From Candidatus Spyradenecus faecavium (GTDB taxonomy: Bacteria; Verrucomicrobiota; Kiritimatiellia; RFP12; DVOR01), in the NCBI GenBank assembly GCA_018713405.1, contig DVOR01000091.1, forward strand, positions 1 to 7,881: a stretch of 7,881 nt of DNA, written 5' to 3'. Below the pieces are notes generated by a model. The model ran no database searches. It was not told the DNA's origin and saw only the letters and a program-made list of their open reading frames with translations. This document shows, piece by piece, positions 4,790-7,881 of the stretch (its first letter is position 1; each line of letters opens with the position of its first letter). The translations under genes and the position numbers were made by a program.

Positions 4790-7700
4790 ATGAACCTTCT
4801 GAAACTGATTTTCGGCACGAAGAACCAGCGCGACATCAAGAAGCTGTTGCCCCTCGTGCGCAAGATTAACGCCATCGAGGAACAGTACCAGGCGTTGAGC
4901 GAGGAGCAACTGAAGGCCAAGACGCAGGAGTTCCGCGACCGTCTGGCGAAGGGCGAGTCGCTCGACGACATCCTGCCGGAGGCTTTCGCGACGGTGAAGA
5001 ACGCGTGCCGCCGCCTGGTGGGGACGACGGTGGAGGTCTGCGGCCATGAGCTGACGTGGAACATGATCCCCTTCGACGTGCAGATCATCGGCGGCATCGT
5101 GTTGCACCAGGGCAAGATCGCCGAGATGCAGACGGGCGAGGGCAAGACGCTGGTGGCGACTTTCCCGCTCTACCTCAACGCGCTCTCGGGCGGGGCGACG
5201 CACCTGGTGACGGTGAACGATTACCTGGCGCGGCGCGACGCGCAGTTCATGGGCCATCTCTTCACGTACCTGGGGCTGACGGTGGGGTGCATCCAGAACA
5301 GCATGCGCCCGGCGGAGCGTCGCGCGCAGTATGCCTGCGACATCACGTACGGCACGAACAGCGAGTTCGGCTTCGACTATCTGCGCGACAACGGCATGGC
5401 GACCGACCCTTCGCAGGTGGTGCAGCGGGGCCATGCCTTCGCCATCGTGGACGAGGTGGACAGCATCCTGATCGATGAGGCGCGCACGCCGCTGATCATC
5501 TCCGGCCCGGCGCAGCGCTCGGCCTCGGGGGAGTACGTGGCGCAGAAGCCGCGCGTGGAGCGGGTCTTCCGCGAGCAGACGAAGATCTGCACCCAGCTGC
5601 TGACCGAGGCGAAGGCCGACCTGGCCAAGGGCGACGCCGACGCCGCGATGCTCAAGCTTTACCAGGTCTATCACGGGACGCCGAAGAACAAGCAGTTCCA
5701 GCACCTCATCGAGGAGCCGGCGGTCCGCCGCCTGCACGAGCAGGTCGAGGCCATGATGCTGACCGACATGCGCAAGCGCGAGGCGCGTGCGTTGAAGGAG
5801 GCGCTCCTCTTCACCATCGACGAGAAGACGCGCGAGGTGTCGCTGACCGACAAGGGCACGCGCTTCATCTCGCCGGACGACCCGGAGATGTACGTGGTGC
5901 CGGACCTGCCGGGGCAGCTCGCCGCGCTGGAGGGGCAGAAGGACCTCCCTGCCGAAGAGCGCGCCGCCAAGCGCCGCCAAATCCAGGAGGCCTTCGCCGC
6001 GAAGAGCGAGCGCCTGCACATCGTGGACCAGCTCCTGCGCGCCTACGCCCTCTATAATAAGGATGAGGAGTACGTGGTGCAGGATGGCAAGGTCATGATC
6101 GTGGATGAGTTCACGGGGCGCATCCTGCCCGGCCGCCGATGGAGCGAGGGCCTGCACCAGGCCGTCGAGGCCAAGGAGGGCGTGGACATCGAGCGCGAAA
6201 CGCAGACCCTAGCGACCATCACGATCCAGAACTACTTCCGCCTGTACAAGAAGTTGTCGGGCATGACCGGCACGGCCGAGACCGAGGCCACGGAGTTCAA
6301 CGACATCTACAAGCTGGACGTGGTGGTGATCCCGACGAACCGCCCCATCCGCCGCGTGGACGGCAATGACCTGATTTACAAGACGCAGCGCGAGAAGTAC
6401 CGCGCCATCATCGACGAGGTGCGCAAGGCGCACGAGCGCGGCCAGCCCGTCCTGCTGGGCACCGTGACGGTCGACACCTCGGAGGTGCTCAGCCGCATGC
6501 TTCGCATCGCGGGCATCCCGCACCACGTGCTGAACGCCAAGAACCACGCGATGGAAGCCGAGATCGTGGCCCAGGCAGGCCAGCCCGGCGCCGTCACCAT
6601 CGCCACCAACATGGCCGGCCGCGGCACGGACATCAAGCTCGGCCCCGGCGTCGTCTGGATGAGCGAGGAGCAGATCAAGGACAAGACCCTCACGCTGGAC
6701 ACCGTGCCGAAGGGCGAGAAAAAGACCCTGCGCAAGCTGCTCGAGGAACGCCCCTGCGGCCTCTACGTCATCGCCTCCGAGCGCCACGAGTCCCGCCGCA
6801 TCGACCGTCAGCTGCGCGGCCGTTGCTCGCGCCAGGGCGACCCCGGCGCCAGCCGCTTCTATCTCTCGCTGGAGGACAACCTGATGCGCCTCTTCGGCGG
6901 CGACAAGCTCTCGGGCCTGATGTCGCGCATGGGGCTGAAGGAGGGCGAGGCCATCGAGCACCGCTGGCTCAACCACACCGTCGAGCGCGCCCAGCGCAAG
7001 GTGGAGGAGCAGAACTTCTCCATCCGCAAGCGCACGCTGCAGTACGACGACGTGATGAACCGCCAGCGCACCATCGTCTACGGCCTGCGCCAGGACATCC
7101 TGATGAAGGACGGCGCCGCCCACGACTGCATCCTCGACGTCTTCAACGACCTCATCGTCGACCGCTGCGAGAACGCGCTCGCCGACGCCAAGAGCGCAGA
7201 CCCCAAGGCCCTCGCCGACTGGGTCGCCCACTTCCCCATCGCCTGCTCCGCCGAGGAGTGCAAAGGCTGGGTGGGCAACCCGCAGGCCGCCGCGGCCGAG
7301 CTCTTCAAGCGCGTGGAGGAGGCCTACCAAGCCAAATGCGAGGGCGAGATCCCCGAGGCGCTGCCGATGCTCGAGCGCATGGTCTGCCTCACCGCCATCG
7401 ACGAGGAGTGGCAGAAGTTCCTCGCCGCGATGGACGACCTGCGCCGCAGCGTCAGCCTCCGCGGTTACGGCCAGCGCGACCCCCTGGTGGAGTACAAGCG
7501 CGAGGCCTTCACGATGTTCGACGAGCTGATGGGCACCATCAAGGCCGGCATCGTCCGCGCCGCCTTCACCACCACCACGAACGTCGAGGCCTACTTCGCC
7601 ATGCGCGAGCGCGCCGCCCGCAAGGCCCAGACCGTCCACCAGGACCTCGGCGACCTCACGGCCAACCTCGGCCCCCAGGCTGCCCCGCAGCCCCAGCCCG

Positions 7701-7881
7701 CCGCGGCCCCCGCGCCCGCGCCCCGGCCCCGCGCCATGCCGGCCTCCTTCACCGTCACCGTCCCGGGCCTGGCCAAGCCTGAGCCCGAGCCGCCCGCCGG
7801 CGACGGCTCCCTGGAGTCGCTCCTCTCGGCCCTCGGCATGCAGGGCGGCGCCGCACCCGCCCCGGCCCCCGCGCCCGAGGC
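4790..7881 (+). CDS. secA: Preprotein translocase ATPase SecA, 3' end beyond the window
   Basis: ATP-driven motor that pushes unfolded preproteins through SecYEG in the inner membrane. There are 1030 codons with no stop. ATG 4790 follows AAGGA (4779-4783) at a 6-base spacing. Domains in order: NBD1 with MQTGEGKT (113-120, Walker A Lys119) and DEVD (221-224, Walker B); the preprotein cross-linking domain, about 240-390; NBD2 with VDEFTGR (438-444), GMTGTA (491-496), TNMAGRGTD (606-614) and motif VI from ESRRIDRQLRGR (667-678) to GDPG (686); the helical scaffold with AQRKVEEQN (734-742) and YDDVMNRQR (753-761); and the helical wing region with LRGYGQRDP (890-898). The cross-linking domain carries extra helical sequence recalling Bacteroidota and chlamydial SecA, so the protein exceeds the 840-900 residues of most SecAs. 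Motif VI has Cys-Ser (679-680) where Ser/Ala-Gly is usual. From about 961 a Pro/Ala-rich linker runs to the edge; a zinc-binding tail would lie beyond it. Monocistronic as far as seen. Confidence 0.97.
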   Translation, partial: MNLLKLIFGTKNQRDIKKLLPLVRKINAIEEQYQALSEEQLKAKTQEFRDRLAKGESLDDILPEAFATVKNACRRLVGTTVEVCGHELTWNMIPFDVQIIGGIVLHQGKIAEMQTGEGKTLVATFPLYLNALSGGATHLVTVNDYLARRDAQFMGHLFTYLGLTVGCIQNSMRPAERRAQYACDITYGTNSEFGFDYLRDNGMATDPSQVVQRGHAFAIVDEVDSILIDEARTPLIISGPAQRSASGEYVAQKPRVERVFREQTKICTQLLTEAKADLAKGDADAAMLKLYQVYHGTPKNKQFQHLIEEPAVRRLHEQVEAMMLTDMRKREARALKEALLFTIDEKTREVSLTDKGTRFISPDDPEMYVVPDLPGQLAALEGQKDLPAEERAAKRRQIQEAFAAKSERLHIVDQLLRAYALYNKDEEYVVQDGKVMIVDEFTGRILPGRRWSEGLHQAVEAKEGVDIERETQTLATITIQNYFRLYKKLSGMTGTAETEATEFNDIYKLDVVVIPTNRPIRRVDGNDLIYKTQREKYRAIIDEVRKAHERGQPVLLGTVTVDTSEVLSRMLRIAGIPHHVLNAKNHAMEAEIVAQAGQPGAVTIATNMAGRGTDIKLGPGVVWMSEEQIKDKTLTLDTVPKGEKKTLRKLLEERPCGLYVIASERHESRRIDRQLRGRCSRQGDPGASRFYLSLEDNLMRLFGGDKLSGLMSRMGLKEGEAIEHRWLNHTVERAQRKVEEQNFSIRKRTLQYDDVMNRQRTIVYGLRQDILMKDGAAHDCILDVFNDLIVDRCENALADAKSADPKALADWVAHFPIACSAEECKGWVGNPQAAAAELFKRVEEAYQAKCEGEIPEALPMLERMVCLTAIDEEWQKFLAAMDDLRRSVSLRGYGQRDPLVEYKREAFTMFDELMGTIKAGIVRAAFTTTTNVEAYFAMRERAARKAQTVHQDLGDLTANLGPQAAPQPQPAAAPAPAPRPRAMPASFTVTVPGLAKPEPEPPAGDGSLESLLSALGMQGGAAPAPAPAPE

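Noticed and set aside
4622..7639. Two long minus-strand open frames (511 and 476 codons) opposite secA
   Set aside because: They are shadows of secA: low-complexity Leu/Arg/His/Ala/Val peptides with no motif, while the plus strand encodes complete SecA motifs.
1..7881. Novel defence system, retron, toxin-antitoxin pair or mobile element
   Set aside because: I found no reverse transcriptase, nuclease, transposase, integrase or toxin-like gene, and no terminal inverted repeats or target duplications.

Overview
The window is a GC-rich, gene-dense bacterial chromosome segment. Nearly everything reads left to right, except one gene cut off at the left edge. Core genes (serC, secA) flank two cell-surface polysaccharide genes. 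The organism is not named by any marker I can prove. The SecA motif VI reads GRCSRQGD rather than the usual GR(S/A)GRQGD, and from memory a Cys at this place also occurs in chlamydial SecA. With the high GC and the long Ala/Pro SecA tail, this makes a member of the PVC superphylum (Verrucomicrobiota, Kiritimatiellota or Lentisphaerota) my best guess. That is inference, not proof.

Layout. Positions 1-88 (minus) hold the first 29 codons of an unidentified Lys/Arg-rich protein with a strong Shine-Dalgarno (SD) site. A divergent intergenic region of about 100 bp carries a good extended -10 promoter so close to serC that the serC mRNA should be leaderless or nearly so. serC (phosphoserine aminotransferase, 193-1236) is followed after 30 bp by an 87-residue protein that resembles DUF3467 (1267-1530), probably in the same operon. 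Directly after it lies an array of five 16-bp palindromes of consensus AAACCCTTAAGGGTTT, spaced 21-22 bp apart (1542-1644). Next come a Wzx/MATE-like polysaccharide flippase (1723-3273) and a family 2 glycosyltransferase (3400-4467). The glycosyltransferase has its own likely promoter over the flippase stop codon and a possible 19-codon leader ORF. After a 322-bp gene-free gap with G-runs and a second good extended -10 promoter, secA begins at 4790 with a proper SD site and runs off the right edge, still open after 1030 codons.

How the genes relate. serC supplies serine (and in many bacteria pyridoxine) biosynthesis. SecA is the motor of general protein export. The flippase and glycosyltransferase would act together in making and exporting a surface glycan (O-antigen, capsule or exopolysaccharide), but as a lone pair they cannot make a full glycan, so the other genes must lie elsewhere. 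I see no tRNA, rRNA, CRISPR array, insertion sequence or recognisable defence system. The most unusual element is the helically phased palindrome array. Next come the shared extended -10 signals and the leaderless serC start.
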